DNA of 64,000 bases, taken from positions 124,001 to 188,000 of the forward strand of contig NZ_KB899992.1 in the NCBI RefSeq assembly GCF_000378505.1, read 5' to 3'. Source of the DNA: Modicisalibacter luteus DSM 23508 (lineage in GTDB: Bacteria > Pseudomonadota > Gammaproteobacteria > Pseudomonadales > Halomonadaceae). Each line of letters starts with the position of its first letter. The first letter of the stretch is position 1. The translations under genes were made by a program, and so were the position numbers. This document shows positions 17,768 through 28,858 of this stretch, in pieces. Under the pieces are notes generated by a model that was not told where the DNA came from, ran no database searches, and saw only the letters and a list, made by a program, of their open reading frames with translations.

Positions 17768-17796
17768 TAGTCTTTCGATCCCCGTCTCTTTATAAT
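17768..17796 (+). promoter_or_regulatory. Candidate nqr operon promoter
   Basis: A perfect -10 box TATAAT lies at 17791-17796. The -35 region 17 bp upstream (TAGTCT) is weak. It lies 185 bp before nqrA, leaving a long leader in which I saw no recognisable riboswitch. Confidence 0.4.
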
Positions 17797-17980
17797 AGTC
17801 GCGATTTATTGGTGCGATCCGTCTGGCCGCGGGTCGAGCAAGACAACCTTCTGATAAGAAAAGAATCGAGCACCGTGACGCCAACTGATACGTGAATGCC
17901 ATCGCGTGGGTCAGGCTCGTCATTGCCGTGCATCGAACCCCTTTCCTTTTGAAAATCAGATCCGATAACTGGGCGAGACT

Positions 17981-19330
17981 ATGATCGAAGTCAAACGAGG
18001 CCTGGATCTCCCTATCGCCGGGGCACCGGACCAGCGCGTCGAAGATGCGCGCTCGGTACGCCATGTGGCGATCCTGGGACCCGATTACGTCGGTATGAAA
18101 CCGACGATGGAGGTCCGGGAAGGGGACAGGGTGAAGCTGGGTCAAGTGCTGTTCACCGACAAGAAGATCCCCGGAGTGCGCTTCACCGCGCCGGGCGCCG
18201 GCGAGGTGGTTGCGATCAATCGCGGTGAGAAGCGCGTACTGCTGTCGGTAGTAATCAAGCTTGATGATCAGGAAGACGCAGTCGAGTTCACTGCGCACGA
18301 TAGTAATTCCATAGCGAGCCTGGATCGACAGGTCGTCGTCGATCAGTTGGTTGAGTCGGGTCTATGGACGGCTCTGCGGACTCGGCCTTTTTCACGCACG
18401 CCTGCGCTGGATGCTGTGCCGGCGGACATTTTCGTGACCGCTATTGATACGCACCCGCTGTCCGCCGATCCTGCCGTCATCATCAACGACGCACCTGATG
18501 CTTTCGCTAACGGACTCAAGGTACTCAAACGCCTGACGCCGGGTAAAGTCTTCCTGTGCAAGGCGCCCGAGGCCGATCTGCCCGGTGGCGATGTCGATGG
18601 GGTGCAGGTCGAATCCTTCAAGGGGCTGCATCCGGCGGGCCTCGTTGGTACGCATATCCATTATCTGTCGCCGGTCAGCCTGAAAAAGCAGGTCTGGCAT
18701 CTGGGATATCAGGATGTCATCGCGATTGGCAAACTGTTCACCGAGGGTCGCCTGGATATGACGCGTGTCGTCGCTGTGGGTGGGCCGCGCGCCAAGCAGC
18801 CACGCCTGCTGCGTACGCGTATCGGGGCGAGCAGCACCGAACTGCTTGAGGGCGAGGTCAGCCAGCCGGAAGAGACCCGCATCGTTTCCGGGTCAGTTTT
18901 CGGCGGCACTACGGCAGAGGGATCGCGCCGTTTCTTGGGCCGCTTTCATAACCAGTTCTCGCTGATCGAGGAAAGCAACAAGCGTGCGTTCATGGGCTGG
19001 CTTTCGCCCGGACGCAACCGTCACTCGGTCATGGGTATCTACGTGTCCCGCTTCCTCGGCTTGAATGACTACAAGCCGGACACCTCGACCAACGGCTCCG
19101 AGCGCGCCATGGTCCCGATTGGTGCCTATGAGGAGGTCATGCCGCTGGATATCCTGCCCACGCAGTTGCTGCGATCGTTGATCGTTGGCGACATCGAGAA
19201 CGCCATGTTGCTCGGTTGCCTTGAGCTGGATGAGGAAGACGTCGCGCTGTGTACCTATGTGTGTCCCGCCAAGTACGAGTACGGTCCCATCCTGCGTGAC
19301 AACCTCACCATGATCGAGAAAGAGGCCTGA
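17981..19330 (+). CDS. nqrA: Na+-translocating NADH:quinone reductase subunit A
   Basis: A soluble subunit of 449 residues in the sodium-pumping NADH:quinone oxidoreductase, which couples NADH oxidation to Na+ export at the inner membrane. It starts with the family-typical [16 protein letters not shown] and carries [20 protein letters not shown]. There is no membrane segment, as expected. First gene of a tight eight-gene run; its stop overlaps the nqrB start (TGATG). Confidence 0.96.
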   Translation: MIEVKRGLDLPIAGAPDQRVEDARSVRHVAILGPDYVGMKPTMEVREGDRVKLGQVLFTDKKIPGVRFTAPGAGEVVAINRGEKRVLLSVVIKLDDQEDAVEFTAHDSNSIASLDRQVVVDQLVESGLWTALRTRPFSRTPALDAVPADIFVTAIDTHPLSADPAVIINDAPDAFANGLKVLKRLTPGKVFLCKAPEADLPGGDVDGVQVESFKGLHPAGLVGTHIHYLSPVSLKKQVWHLGYQDVIAIGKLFTEGRLDMTRVVAVGGPRAKQPRLLRTRIGASSTELLEGEVSQPEETRIVSGSVFGGTTAEGSRRFLGRFHNQFSLIEESNKRAFMGWLSPGRNRHSVMGIYVSRFLGLNDYKPDTSTNGSERAMVPIGAYEEVMPLDILPTQLLRSLIVGDIENAMLLGCLELDEEDVALCTYVCPAKYEYGPILRDNLTMIEKEA

Positions 19331-20565
19331 TGATGGGTATTCGCAAGACACTCGACAATCTCGAGCCACACTTTCACAAGGGTGGCAAGTACGAGAAGTT
19401 CTACGCCCTCTATGAGGCCGTGGACACGATCTTCTATGCGCCGCCCGACGTCACCAAGGGGACGGCTCATGTGCGTGACGGGATCGACCTGAAGCGCATC
19501 ATGATTACAGTGTGGTTGTGCACCTTCCCTGCGATGTTTTTTGGTATGTACAACGCCGGGCTGCAAGCCAACATGGCGATCGATAACGGCTACGGTGCAC
19601 TGGGCGGCTGGCGCGAAGCCGTAACGCTGGCCCTCTCCGGTGGCCATGATCCGGGCAGCATCTGGGCCAATCTCGTGCACGGGGCGACGTACTTCCTGCC
19701 TATTTATCTGGTGACTTTCGTCGTCGGCGGTTTCTGGGAAGTGCTTTTTGCCGTCAAACGCGGTCACGAGGTCAATGAAGGCTTCTTCGTCACCTCTGTG
19801 CTGTTTGCCTTGATTTTGCCGCCGACGATTCCTCTCTGGCAAGTCGCGCTGGGGATCACTTTCGGTGTGGTAATCGGCAAGGAAATCTTCGGTGGCACCG
19901 GTAAGAACTTCCTCAATCCGGCATTGACGGGGCGTGCGTTCCTGTACTTCGCTTACCCGGCCCAGATCTCTGGTGATGCAGTGTGGGTTGCCGCGGATGG
20001 TTACACTGGGGCGACGCCTCTATCAATGGTCGTCACTGATGGAATGGCCGGCTTGACCGACCAGTACAGCTGGATGGATGCCTTCCTGGGCTTTCTGCCG
20101 GGTTCGGTCGGAGAGACATCCGCCTTGGCCATTCTAATTGGTGCCGTGGTGCTACTGCTGACCCGCATTGCCTCCTGGCGCATCATGTTGGGGGTTTTCC
20201 TGGGCGTCGTGGGTACGGCCATGCTCTTCAACGCCGTTGGTTCAGAAACGAATCCGATGTTCGAGTTGCCCTGGTACTGGCATATGGTCATTGGCGGCCT
20301 GGCGTTCGGCCTGGTGTTCATGGCTACCGATCCGGTGTCGGCATCGATGACCAACAAGGGCAAGCTGATCTTCGGCATCCTGATCGGGGTGATGACCGTA
20401 CTGATCCGTGTCGTTAATCCGGCCTTCCCGGAAGGCATCATGCTGGCGATCCTGTTTGCAAACCTGTTTGCGCCGCTGATCGATCACTTCATCGTGCAGG
20501 CCAACATCAAGCGTCGCCAGAAACGTGAAGCGGCCTTCAACCCCGTTACCGAGGAGACCGCCTGA
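19330..20565 (+). CDS. nqrB: Na+-translocating NADH:quinone reductase subunit B
   Basis: An integral membrane subunit of 411 residues with about ten hydrophobic segments. The motif [11 protein letters not shown] holds the threonine that carries covalent FMN; the ApbE transferase needed for this is encoded at the end of the operon. It forms a main part of the Na+ path and binds riboflavin and quinone in characterised complexes. It overlaps nqrA upstream and nqrC downstream by a few bases, so translation is probably coupled. Confidence 0.96.
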   Translation: MMGIRKTLDNLEPHFHKGGKYEKFYALYEAVDTIFYAPPDVTKGTAHVRDGIDLKRIMITVWLCTFPAMFFGMYNAGLQANMAIDNGYGALGGWREAVTLALSGGHDPGSIWANLVHGATYFLPIYLVTFVVGGFWEVLFAVKRGHEVNEGFFVTSVLFALILPPTIPLWQVALGITFGVVIGKEIFGGTGKNFLNPALTGRAFLYFAYPAQISGDAVWVAADGYTGATPLSMVVTDGMAGLTDQYSWMDAFLGFLPGSVGETSALAILIGAVVLLLTRIASWRIMLGVFLGVVGTAMLFNAVGSETNPMFELPWYWHMVIGGLAFGLVFMATDPVSASMTNKGKLIFGILIGVMTVLIRVVNPAFPEGIMLAILFANLFAPLIDHFIVQANIKRRQKREAAFNPVTEETA

Positions 20566-21335
20566 TGGCTAGCAACAATTCCATCAAGAAGACGCTCACG
20601 GTCGCGCTCGCGCTGTGCATCGTCTGTTCGGTCGTCGTTTCCACTGCAGCAGTGGTGCTGCGTCCGGTCCAGGTGCTGAACCAGGAGCTCGACCGCAAAA
20701 GCAATATTCTGGAAGTCGCTCAGCTATATCAGCCGGGTGTCGACATCAACGAGCAGTTCGCCCAGCAAATCACGCCGCGTGTCGTGAACCTGGACACTGG
20801 CGAATATGCTGAAGAACTCGATCCCGTGACCTACAACCAGTTCGATGCAGCCAAGGATCCCGCCACCTCGCGGACACTGTCCGGCGATGATCCGGCGGGC
20901 CTGGGTCGCCTGGAAAACTACGCCACGGTCTATCTGGTGGGAGATGCCGATAATCCCGAGCAAATCATCCTGCCGATCCGTGGCCAGGGTCTGTGGGGCT
21001 TGATGCGCGGATTCCTGGCGCTGGAAGGAGATGGAAACACTATCGTCGGCCTTTCCTACTACGACCACTCCGAAACGCCAGGGCTTGGCGGTGAAGTGGA
21101 CAATCCCCGCTGGAAGTCCCAATGGCAGGGCAAGAAGGTCTATGCTGACAACCCGATGCAGCCGATGATCCAGCTGGTGAAGGGTGGAGCTGACTCCGAA
21201 TACGAGGCAGACGCCTTGTCCGGTGCCACCCTGACCAGTCGCGGGGTGACCAACATGCTGCAATTCTGGCTGAGCGAGATGGGCTTCGCCGATTATCTCG
21301 CCCGGTTTCATGACAATTCGCAAGGAGGAGCGTGA
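20565..21335 (+). CDS. nqrC: Na+-translocating NADH:quinone reductase subunit C
   Basis: A 256-residue subunit with one N-terminal membrane segment ([20 protein letters not shown]) and a periplasmic FMN-binding domain. [16 protein letters not shown] contains the SGAT threonine that takes covalent FMN from ApbE. Other family blocks are [15 protein letters not shown] and [13 protein letters not shown]. It overlaps the end of nqrB. Confidence 0.96.
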   Translation: MASNNSIKKTLTVALALCIVCSVVVSTAAVVLRPVQVLNQELDRKSNILEVAQLYQPGVDINEQFAQQITPRVVNLDTGEYAEELDPVTYNQFDAAKDPATSRTLSGDDPAGLGRLENYATVYLVGDADNPEQIILPIRGQGLWGLMRGFLALEGDGNTIVGLSYYDHSETPGLGGEVDNPRWKSQWQGKKVYADNPMQPMIQLVKGGADSEYEADALSGATLTSRGVTNMLQFWLSEMGFADYLARFHDNSQGGA

Positions 21336-21337
21336 GC

Positions 21338-22012
21338 ATGGCCTCTGATACTCCCAAAAGCGTCGTCTTTTCGCCGGTATTCAAGAACAATCCCATCGCC
21401 TTGCAGGTACTGGGCATCTGTTCAGCGCTGGCGGTGACAAATTCCTTGAGCGTATCGCTGGTCATGGGGCTGGCGGTTATCGCGGTGACCTCGTTCTCGA
21501 ATCTGTTCGTCTCGTTGATCCGTAATCATATTCCCTCCTCGATTCGTATCATCGTGCAGATGACCATCATCGCCTCGTTGGTTATCGTGGTTGACCAGTT
21601 GCTCAAGGCGTTTGCCTATGAAATGTCCAAGCAACTTTCGGTCTTCGTGGGTCTGATCATCACCAACTGTATCGTCATGGGGCGTGCGGAAGGCTATGCC
21701 ATGCAGAATGGCCCGATGATGAGTTTCCTGGATGGTGTCGGGAACGGCCTGGGTTACGCCGTCATTCTGTTGTTTGTTGGTTTCGTACGTGAGTTGCTGG
21801 GGTCAGGTAGCCTGTTCGGGCTTACGATCCTCCCGGCTGTCCAGAATGGTGGCTGGTACGTGCCCAATGGCCTGATGCTGCTGCCTCCTTCGGCATTCTT
21901 CGTTATCGGGCTGCTGATCTGGATTTTGCGTTCCTTCCACCCCGATCAGGTCGAGAAGACCGAGTACCGGATCGTTGCCAATAGCAAGACCAAGATCAAG
22001 GAGACCGCGTAA
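21338..22012 (+). CDS. nqrD: Na+-translocating NADH:quinone reductase subunit D
   Basis: A six-helix membrane subunit homologous to NqrE and RnfA/E, about 224 residues. Family blocks are [17 protein letters not shown] and [16 protein letters not shown] chose ATG 21338 rather than GTG 21332 because AGGAGGAG at 21323-21330 is correctly spaced for the ATG. Together with NqrE it holds an intramembrane iron centre in known structures. Confidence 0.95.
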   Translation: MASDTPKSVVFSPVFKNNPIALQVLGICSALAVTNSLSVSLVMGLAVIAVTSFSNLFVSLIRNHIPSSIRIIVQMTIIASLVIVVDQLLKAFAYEMSKQLSVFVGLIITNCIVMGRAEGYAMQNGPMMSFLDGVGNGLGYAVILLFVGFVRELLGSGSLFGLTILPAVQNGGWYVPNGLMLLPPSAFFVIGLLIWILRSFHPDQVEKTEYRIVANSKTKIKETA

Positions 22013-22632
22013 TGTTCGAGCATTATCTGAGCCTGTTCGTTCAGGCCGTGTTCGTCGAGAACATGGCGCTGGCCTTCTTCCTTGGCATGTGTACGTTCCT
22101 GGCGGTTTCAAAGAAGGTCTCCTCGGCGATTGGTCTGGGGATCGCCGTCATCGTGGTACTCGCCATCACGGTGCCAGCCAATAATCTCATCTTGCATTAC
22201 CTGCTTCGTGAGGGCGCGCTGACCTGGACCGGTCTTGAAGGTGCCGAGAACATCGATCTGTCTTTCCTTGGCTATCTCTCCTATATCGGTGTGATTGCCG
22301 CCATGGTGCAGATCCTCGAGATGTTTCTCGATAAGTTCGTACCCGCTCTCTATAACGCGCTGGGTGTATTCCTGCCGCTGATTACGGTCAACTGCGCGAT
22401 ATTGGGCTCGGTGCTGTTTATGGTTCAGCGCGATTACCAGTTCGGCGAGTCCGTGATCTACGGGGTCGGCTGTGGTGTCGGCTGGGCCTTGGCAATCACC
22501 GCACTGGCGGGGATCCGCGAGAAGCTCAAATACAGTGACGTTCCGGCCGGGTTGCAAGGTCTGGGTATTACGTTCATCACCGTGGGGCTGATGTCGCTGG
22601 GCTTCATGTCCTTCTCCGGCGTTCAGCTGTAA
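22012..22632 (+). CDS. nqrE: Na+-translocating NADH:quinone reductase subunit E
   Basis: A six-helix membrane subunit of 206 residues. It begins [20 protein letters not shown] and carries [13 protein letters not shown] and [16 protein letters not shown], the cysteine-containing blocks that with NqrD bind the membrane iron centre. The start overlaps the nqrD stop (TAATG). Confidence 0.96.
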   Translation: MFEHYLSLFVQAVFVENMALAFFLGMCTFLAVSKKVSSAIGLGIAVIVVLAITVPANNLILHYLLREGALTWTGLEGAENIDLSFLGYLSYIGVIAAMVQILEMFLDKFVPALYNALGVFLPLITVNCAILGSVLFMVQRDYQFGESVIYGVGCGVGWALAITALAGIREKLKYSDVPAGLQGLGITFITVGLMSLGFMSFSGVQL

Positions 22633-22656
22633 GCCAACGGGAATAGGAAAACCGAC

Positions 22657-23889
22657 ATGGTTGATACATCCATCATCTTGCTCGGCGTCGTCATGTTCAC
22701 CGTGGTCATTCTTGGCCTGGTTGGGGTGATTTTGGCGGCGCGGAGCCGACTCGTCAGCAGTGGCGATGTCACCATCGAAATCAATGACGATCCCGATAGC
22801 ACCATGACCACGCAGGCGGGGGGCAAGCTGCTGCAGACCCTGGCCGCCAATGGCATCTTTCTGTCCTCCGCTTGTGGCGGTGGGGGCTCCTGTGCCCAGT
22901 GCAAGTGTCGTGTCACCGAGGGGGGAGGATCTATCCTGCCAACCGAGGAGTCCCACTTCACCATGCGTGAGAAAAAGGAGGGCTGGCGCCTTTCCTGTCA
23001 GGTTCCGGTGAAGCAGGACATGAAAATCGAGGTGCCGGAGGAGGTTTTCGGCGTCAAGAAATGGGAATGTGAGGTTATCAAGAACCCCAACGTCGCCACG
23101 TTCATCAAGGAGCTCAATCTCAAACTGCCCGAAGGCGAGGAAGTGGCCTTCCGTGCCGGGGGCTATGTGCAGCTGGTGGCACCGCCCTATGACGTCAAGT
23201 TCTCTGACTTCGATATCGAAGAGGAGTACCGTGGCGATTGGGAGAAATTCGGGCTATTCAATATTTCCCATAAGAATGACGAGGAAGTCATCCGCGCCTA
23301 CTCGATGGCCAACTATCCGGAAGAGAAGGGCATCCTCAAGTTCAACATTCGTATTGCCACGCCGCCGCCGAATACCGACCATCCGCCGGGCTTGATGTCG
23401 ACTTACGTGTTTGGCCTCAAGCCTGGCGACAAGGTGACCGTGATGGGGCCGTTCGGTGAGTTCTTTGCCAAGGACACCGATGCCGAGATGGTCTTCATTG
23501 GTGGTGGTGCAGGCATGGCGCCGATGCGCAGCCACATCTTCGATCAGCTCAAGCGGCTAGGTTCCAAGCGCAAGATGTCGTTCTGGTACGGGGCGCGCTC
23601 CTGGCGTGAGACGTTTTACAACGAGGAGTATGACCAGCTTGCCGAGGAGTTCGACAACTTCGAATGGCATCTGGCGTTGTCCGACCCGCAGCCGGAGGAT
23701 AATTGGGAAGGGCCGACCGGCTTCATTCACAACGTTCTCTACGACATGTACCTGAAGGACCATCCCGCACCGGAGGATTGTGAATACTATATGTGCGGTC
23801 CGCCCATGATGAACGCATCGGTTATCAAGATGCTGACCGATCTAGGGGTCGAGCCCGAGAACATCATGCTGGATGACTTCGGCGGATGA
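22657..23889 (+). CDS. nqrF: Na+-translocating NADH:quinone reductase subunit F
   Basis: The NADH-oxidising subunit, 410 residues. An N-terminal membrane anchor precedes a 2Fe-2S ferredoxin domain ([15 protein letters not shown], a later cysteine in RLSCQVPV), an FAD domain ([12 protein letters not shown]) and an NADH domain ([25 protein letters not shown]; the C-terminal LDDFGG). All expected cofactor motifs are intact. apbE starts before its stop. Confidence 0.97.
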   Translation: MVDTSIILLGVVMFTVVILGLVGVILAARSRLVSSGDVTIEINDDPDSTMTTQAGGKLLQTLAANGIFLSSACGGGGSCAQCKCRVTEGGGSILPTEESHFTMREKKEGWRLSCQVPVKQDMKIEVPEEVFGVKKWECEVIKNPNVATFIKELNLKLPEGEEVAFRAGGYVQLVAPPYDVKFSDFDIEEEYRGDWEKFGLFNISHKNDEEVIRAYSMANYPEEKGILKFNIRIATPPPNTDHPPGLMSTYVFGLKPGDKVTVMGPFGEFFAKDTDAEMVFIGGGAGMAPMRSHIFDQLKRLGSKRKMSFWYGARSWRETFYNEEYDQLAEEFDNFEWHLALSDPQPEDNWEGPTGFIHNVLYDMYLKDHPAPEDCEYYMCGPPMMNASVIKMLTDLGVEPENIMLDDFGG

Positions 23890-24953
23890 TGGTGCCGCTT
23901 CTATGCACTGCAGCAAGGCCGGCTCCGAGAGGGCTGGCCTTGTTGTTGGTGGCCTGCCTTCTGTTACTCTCGGGGTGTAAAAACGCTCCCGAGGCACATC
24001 GTTTCCAGGGGCCCGTGTTCGGTACCGGCTACCACGTGACGCTCTATGCAAGCCTGAGCAAGGCAGGCTATGCCGAGCTCGACGCTGGTATCCAGGCCGA
24101 GCTCGAGCGTGTCGACGAGCTCATGTCGACTTACCGCGAGGATTCCGAGCTTTCACGCCTGAATCGTTATCCGGTCGGAGTGCCGTTCTTTCTGTCATCT
24201 CCCACCGCCGAAGTGATACGCGAATCGCTACGTATCGCGCGGCTCTCTAACGATGCCTTTGATGTCACCGTCGGGCCTGCCGTCAATCTGTGGGGCTTTG
24301 GTCCAGAAGGGCGGCCCGATCGTGTGCCGGATGCCGAGATACTGGCCAGCGCTCTGGCGCGTGTCGATATCCATGCGTTAAAGCTTGAGGATGGACACCT
24401 TATCAAGACCAAGCCGGTCTATATCGACCTGTCGGGGATTGCCAAGGGCTACGCGACCGATCGTGTAGCTGACTATCTGGAATCCTGGGGTATCGAGGAC
24501 TACCTGGTCGAGATCGGCGGAGAGATCCGTACCCAGGGAAAGAAGCCTGACGGCACGCCTTGGCGTATTGCGGTGGAGAAGCCGGTGTCCAGCGAACGCA
24601 GCGTCCAGAAGATCATCGATCTGGGTAGCGCCGCCGTGGCAACCTCGGGAGATTATCGCAACTACTTCGAAAGTGATGGTATCCGCTATTCGCATACCAT
24701 TGATCCTAGAACCGGCAAGCCGATAACCAATCGTGTCGCGTCGGTCACGGTTATCACCGAGCGCTGTATGACCGCCGATGCGCTAGCTACGGCCTTTACC
24801 GTGATGGGGGCTCAGGCCGGCCTGGAAATGGCTGAGCGTGAAAACATACCGGTGTATTTCGTTGTCAGAGGTGAAGACGGGTTCGATATCCGAATGAGCC
24901 CAGCCTTCGAGAATTATCTCGAAGGCACTGTGCAAGAGGGGAAAGACCCATGA
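23886..24953 (+). CDS. apbE: FAD:protein FMN transferase
   Basis: A lipoprotein of 355 residues that attaches FMN covalently to threonine in NqrB and NqrC. The signal peptide ends in a lipobox (LLLLSGC). Family motifs include [51 protein letters not shown] and [11 protein letters not shown]. It overlaps the nqrF stop and the nqrM start, so it belongs to the operon. Confidence 0.95.
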   Translation: MMVPLLCTAARPAPRGLALLLVACLLLLSGCKNAPEAHRFQGPVFGTGYHVTLYASLSKAGYAELDAGIQAELERVDELMSTYREDSELSRLNRYPVGVPFFLSSPTAEVIRESLRIARLSNDAFDVTVGPAVNLWGFGPEGRPDRVPDAEILASALARVDIHALKLEDGHLIKTKPVYIDLSGIAKGYATDRVADYLESWGIEDYLVEIGGEIRTQGKKPDGTPWRIAVEKPVSSERSVQKIIDLGSAAVATSGDYRNYFESDGIRYSHTIDPRTGKPITNRVASVTVITERCMTADALATAFTVMGAQAGLEMAERENIPVYFVVRGEDGFDIRMSPAFENYLEGTVQEGKDP

Positions 24954-25207
24954 CTATCTGGATTCTGGCATTCGCGTTCATTCTGTTCATGGTCGCGGCC
25001 ATGTCGATCGGTGTCCTGTTGGGGCGTAAGCCTATCGCGGGTTCTTGCGGTGGGCTCAACCGGCTCGGACTCAAGCAGGGCTGCGATATCTGTGGCGGTA
25101 AGGACGAGATCTGCGAAGAAGAGAACCGCAAGCGCAACGCTACACGCGTCCGTGAGGAGGACGAGCGGCGCGGTGCGGACCTGGGATACGACGCTACCCG
25201 ACGCTGA
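24950..25207 (+). CDS. nqrM: Na+-NQR maturation protein NqrM (DUF539)
   Basis: An 85-residue membrane-anchored protein with one N-terminal helix and the four-cysteine pattern [21 protein letters not shown], as in NqrM. It is needed for Na+-NQR assembly, probably by delivering iron to NqrD/E. It overlaps apbE, completing the operon. Confidence 0.93.
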   Translation: MTIWILAFAFILFMVAAMSIGVLLGRKPIAGSCGGLNRLGLKQGCDICGGKDEICEEENRKRNATRVREEDERRGADLGYDATRR

Positions 25208-25256
25208 ACCGAGGGGCGATATAACGCAAGCGGAGCGAGAGGAGTCAACGACGCTA

Positions 25257-26648
25257 ATGGCAGTTCATAATTACGACGTGGTAGTCATTGGTACAGGGCC
25301 GGCTGGTGAAAGTGCGGCCATCAACGCGGCCAAACACGGCAAGCGGGTAGCGATCGTCGAGAAGCAGCCGGCTGTAGGGGGAAACTGCACCCATTGGGGC
25401 ACGATTCCATCCAAGGCGCTTCGACACCAGGTCAAGCAGATCATGCAGTTCAACACTAACCGCATGTTCCGCGATATCGGCGAGCCGCGCTGGTTCTCGT
25501 TTGCCAAGGTGCTCGAGCGCTCCCGTGTGACGATTGAGCAACAGGTCGAGATGCGTACGACCTTCTATGCTCGCAACCGTATCGACCTTTTCTTCGGCGT
25601 TGCCCGCTTCAAGGATGAGCATACTGTGGTTGTGCGTGACAATCACGAGGGGGCCGAGGAACTGTGCGCCCAGAAAATCGTGATTGCCACCGGCTCGCGT
25701 CCTTACCGGCCCGGCGATGTAAACTTCCGCCATCCGCGTATCTACTGCTCCGATACCATACTCGGCCTCTCGCATACCCCGCGTACCCTCATCATTTACG
25801 GGGCCGGTGTCATTGGCTCCGAGTATGCCTCCATCTTCTCTGGATTAGGTGTCAAGGTCGACCTCATCGATACCCGTGACCGCCTGTTGTCATTTCTGGA
25901 TGACGAGATCAGTGATGCTCTGTCCTATCACTTGCGCCAGCATGGGGTCCTGGTTCGTCACAATGAGGAATACGAGCGAGTCGAAGGCGACGAAGCTGGT
26001 GTCGTTGTGCACCTGAAATCCGGCAAGAAGCTGCGTGCCGATGCCTTCCTGTGGGCGAATGGGCGTACCGGGAATACCGATGAACTAGGCCTTGAAAACA
26101 TCGGTCTGGAAGCCAACGGGCGTGGCCAACTGCAAGTCGACGAGCATTATCGAACGGCCATTCCACACGTCTATGCCGTAGGGGACGTCATTGGCTGGCC
26201 CAGCCTGGCGAGTGCTGCCTATGATCAAGGACGCAATGCCAGCGCCGATCTGCTCGACGAGGAGTTCCGTTTCGTTGAGGACATTCCTACGGGTATCTAC
26301 ACCATTCCCGAGATCAGCTCTGTGGGCAAGACCGAGCGTGAGCTGACTGAGGCCAAAGTACCCTATGAAGTGGCGCAGGCCTTTTTCAAGGATACCGCGC
26401 GAGCCCAGATTACCGGCGATACTGTGGGGATGCTAAAGATCCTGTTTCATCGCGATACGTTGGAGATCCTTGGTATCCACTGCTTCGGCGACCAGGCTTC
26501 CGAAATCGTCCACATCGGCCAAGCGATCATGCAGCAAAAAGGCGAGGCCAATAGCCTGAAGTATTTCATTCATACCACTTTCAACTATCCGACCATGGCG
26601 GAGGCCTACCGCGTCGCCGCCCAGAACGGTCTCAACCGATTGTTCTGA
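25257..26648 (+). CDS. sthA: Soluble pyridine nucleotide transhydrogenase
   Basis: A flavoprotein of 463 residues that moves reducing equivalents between NADPH and NAD+. The FAD motif [14 protein letters not shown] and the [17 protein letters not shown] block are present. The second cysteine of the disulfide-reductase family is replaced by Thr, the hallmark of SthA. The second nucleotide motif [15 protein letters not shown] and the interface domain ([20 protein letters not shown]) complete it. I chose ATG 25257; upstream in-frame codons overlap nqrM and are not family sequence. A place after nqr makes sense for redox balance. Confidence 0.94.
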   Translation: MAVHNYDVVVIGTGPAGESAAINAAKHGKRVAIVEKQPAVGGNCTHWGTIPSKALRHQVKQIMQFNTNRMFRDIGEPRWFSFAKVLERSRVTIEQQVEMRTTFYARNRIDLFFGVARFKDEHTVVVRDNHEGAEELCAQKIVIATGSRPYRPGDVNFRHPRIYCSDTILGLSHTPRTLIIYGAGVIGSEYASIFSGLGVKVDLIDTRDRLLSFLDDEISDALSYHLRQHGVLVRHNEEYERVEGDEAGVVVHLKSGKKLRADAFLWANGRTGNTDELGLENIGLEANGRGQLQVDEHYRTAIPHVYAVGDVIGWPSLASAAYDQGRNASADLLDEEFRFVEDIPTGIYTIPEISSVGKTERELTEAKVPYEVAQAFFKDTARAQITGDTVGMLKILFHRDTLEILGIHCFGDQASEIVHIGQAIMQQKGEANSLKYFIHTTFNYPTMAEAYRVAAQNGLNRLF

Positions 26649-26656
26649 CCTCCCTG

Positions 26657-26683
26657 ATGGACCCGGTACGAGACCGGGTCCAT
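26657..26683 (+). terminator. Terminator-like hairpin after sthA
   Basis: A perfect 11-bp stem ATGGACCCGGT / ACCGGGTCCAT with loop ACGAG. No strong T run follows, so it may act with Rho or only protect the 3' end. Confidence 0.6.
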
Positions 26684-26731
26684 CTCGTTGCGTCCTGCCT
26701 CGCCAATATCCGTTAATCTCAAGCAAATGTC

Positions 26732-27598
26732 TCAGGCCGACCTGTAGCGGTAGACCCTCAGGCTAGGTAGAAAAGCCTCGTCTTCGAGCTTCTCGTCGCT
26801 TCGGCGGGCGCGTGTTCGTCCGGACGGAGGCTTGGGGAGCGGCTGATTGTGGTTGGGCAGGCGGCCATCTGTGGTGGGAATGAACAATGGCAGCGGCAGG
26901 TTCATGGCTCGGCGGAGTCGCCCATCAGGCAGGGGATCCTGAAAGAACAGGTTGGCACGCATCACTGGAGCCTGCCGTTGGACTTGGGCCAAGGGTTCGC
27001 CATCGGGGATACCGGCAAGACGACGCAGCTGAATGCGTATATGAGGCGCGTCGCTGTTCAATGCCAGCAACTTGCGCTCGGCCTCGCGTACGCTAAGACG
27101 CTTGATGGAGCGACCGCTGGTATACCAGGCCAGACGAACCCTGGCCAGCGGGGCATCAGCCACTGGCAGATGCCGCCAACACTGCTTGAGATGCAAGCGT
27201 GCCAAGCCCTGACCGCGTAAATGGTCGTGCAGTGCGGGGTGGCGGAAGGGAAGGACCGCCTTGATCTCGGGTATCAAGTCAGCTGCCTGTTCGCGAATCT
27301 GAGCAAGTACCTCGGCAAAGCGATCCTTGGCTGCATTGGTCTCGCTAACGGCGTCCAGCAGCGTTTCGTTGGCGGCAATCAGACCCACATAGCTGCGCGT
27401 GGCGCGCCCATCCTGGCCATCCTCGTACCAGAAGTCGAGCAGGACACGGCGTAGCCATGCTGCATCGGGGTGTGGCGTGTCCAATGCCCAAGCGGCATTA
27501 GCTGTCTCGTCATAGCGGGCTAACAGAGCTTCGATGCTCTGGATCACATGGTCGAAAGCCGCTTCGAGCTCGGCCAGTAATCGGTACTGTACGTCCAT
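26732..27598 (-). CDS. Tus-like replication terminus site-binding protein
   Basis: A basic protein of 288 residues. Compared from memory with E. coli Tus, the central LARVRLAWYTSGRSIKRL resembles the RFGWANKHIIKNL region, the AQVQRQAPVMRANLFF and MNLPLPLFIPTTDG stretches resemble the DNA-cradling strands, and the end FLPSLRVYRYRS resembles the Tus C terminus. Tus blocks replication forks at Ter sites in one direction. Homologues annotated this way occur in Halomonas and Pseudomonas. I did not find a convincing Ter site. ATG 27598 follows GGGAGG. Assignment moderate. Confidence 0.6.
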   Translation of the reverse strand: MDVQYRLLAELEAAFDHVIQSIEALLARYDETANAAWALDTPHPDAAWLRRVLLDFWYEDGQDGRATRSYVGLIAANETLLDAVSETNAAKDRFAEVLAQIREQAADLIPEIKAVLPFRHPALHDHLRGQGLARLHLKQCWRHLPVADAPLARVRLAWYTSGRSIKRLSVREAERKLLALNSDAPHIRIQLRRLAGIPDGEPLAQVQRQAPVMRANLFFQDPLPDGRLRRAMNLPLPLFIPTTDGRLPNHNQPLPKPPSGRTRARRSDEKLEDEAFLPSLRVYRYRSA

Positions 27599-27737
27599 GC
27601 TCCCCTCCCTTTTTTATACCGTTACCCTGGCAGGACTTGGCAATATTGCAGTATTGCACTGGAACCATGCAAGCAAGAACACGCTGCTATGGGAATGGCA
27701 AGAGCCGGACGGCGCCCACTGGGGCGCCGTCAAAAGC

Positions 27738-28694
27738 TCATGCGTTGCTTTCTTCCGAAAGCTTAGCTATCTGGCGAGGATCATGTCCGATGGGGTGAGG
27801 CTGGTTGCGTGCACGCGCCAGTTCGATCTGGCGTTGGCGTTCACGCGCGCTGGCACGCGTCTTTTCGGGAAGTGAATCCCAGCAATGCGGACAGCTGACC
27901 CCCGGTGAGTAGTGTTCCGATTGCCGATCCTCGACGGAAATCGGTCGACGGCAGGCGTGACACTGGTCGAACTCGCCCTCGGAGAGGTCATGGCGGACGG
28001 TGACGCGGTTATCGAACACAAAGCATTCGCCACGCCACAATGATTCGTTTTCGGGAACCTTCTCCAGATAGTTGAGAATGCCCCCCTTGAGGTGATAGAC
28101 CTCCTCGAAGCCTTCATTGAGCATATAGCTTGAGGCTTTCTCACAACGTATGCCGCCGGTACAGAACATGGCGACCTTCTTGTGGCGGGTCGGGTCGTAG
28201 TGCTTCCTGACGTACTCTGGAAATTCGCGGAAGGAGCGGGTTCTTGGGTCCACGGCGCCTTCGAATGAGCCGATCTCTACCTCGTAATCGTTACGCGTGT
28301 CGATCACGAGGACCTCGGGGTCGCTGATGATAGCGTTCCACTCCTGCGGCTCGACGTAAGTACCTACCCGTTGGTTAGGATCGACATCAGGCACACCTAT
28401 GGTAACGATCTCGCGCTTGAGCTTGACCTTGGTACGGTAGAACGGATGGGTGTCGCTGTAAGACTCCTTGTGGTCGAGTTCCGCGAAGCGGTCATCCGCT
28501 TTCAACCAGGCCAGCAAGGCATCGATGCTTTCTCGGGTTCCCGATACGGTGCCATTGATGCCTTCCTCGGCCAGTAGCAGAGTGCCCTTGATATCATGGG
28601 CCTTGAGCGTTTCGAGTAGCGGTTCGCGCAGGGATTCGTAGTCAGGCAGGGACACGAACTTATAAAGCGCCGCCACGATGATGGTTTGGGTCAT
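27738..28694 (-). CDS. trhO: tRNA uridine(34) hydroxylase, rhodanese family
   Basis: A 318-residue YceA/TrhO protein, which makes 5-hydroxyuridine at tRNA position 34 using O2. An N-terminal acylphosphatase-like domain ([16 protein letters not shown]) is followed by the rhodanese domain with catalytic loop [18 protein letters not shown] cysteine-rich C-terminal part ([17 protein letters not shown]) completes it. Length and motifs are normal. It is monocistronic, on the minus strand. Confidence 0.93.
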   Translation of the reverse strand: MTQTIIVAALYKFVSLPDYESLREPLLETLKAHDIKGTLLLAEEGINGTVSGTRESIDALLAWLKADDRFAELDHKESYSDTHPFYRTKVKLKREIVTIGVPDVDPNQRVGTYVEPQEWNAIISDPEVLVIDTRNDYEVEIGSFEGAVDPRTRSFREFPEYVRKHYDPTRHKKVAMFCTGGIRCEKASSYMLNEGFEEVYHLKGGILNYLEKVPENESLWRGECFVFDNRVTVRHDLSEGEFDQCHACRRPISVEDRQSEHYSPGVSCPHCWDSLPEKTRASARERQRQIELARARNQPHPIGHDPRQIAKLSEESNA

Positions 28695-28794
28695 GCAGAG
28701 TCTCCAGTAGGTCGCCCGCGTAAAGGGCGGACCGGAACGGTCAATCGATTGCGGGACGTATTTTACGCCAAACGCCGGCGGCTTTCATGCCAGT

Positions 28795-28836
28795 GAGGAA
28801 GGAAGAAACGAGACAGGCCCGCATGTGCGGACCTGT
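28795..28836 (-). terminator. Terminator of the aguAB transcript
   Basis: ACAGGCCCGCA / TGCGGACCTGT at 28813-28836 is an 11-position stem with one mismatch, followed on the minus strand by the T-rich CTCGTTTCTTCCTTCC. Confidence 0.6.
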
Positions 28837-28858
28837 GGAGGGGGATGCGAAGCGGGTC

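Noticed and set aside
17740-17980. Riboswitch in the long nqr leader
   Set aside because: No recognisable FMN, Na+ or other conserved aptamer pattern; only a promoter-like -10 was supported.
22108-22956. 282-codon minus-strand frame opposite nqrE/nqrF
   Set aside because: Spans two real genes and their junction and has low-complexity composition; artefact of codon bias.
26732-27598. Ter sites for the Tus-like protein near its gene
   Set aside because: No sequence resembling a known Ter core was convincing by eye, and the species-specific site is unknown.
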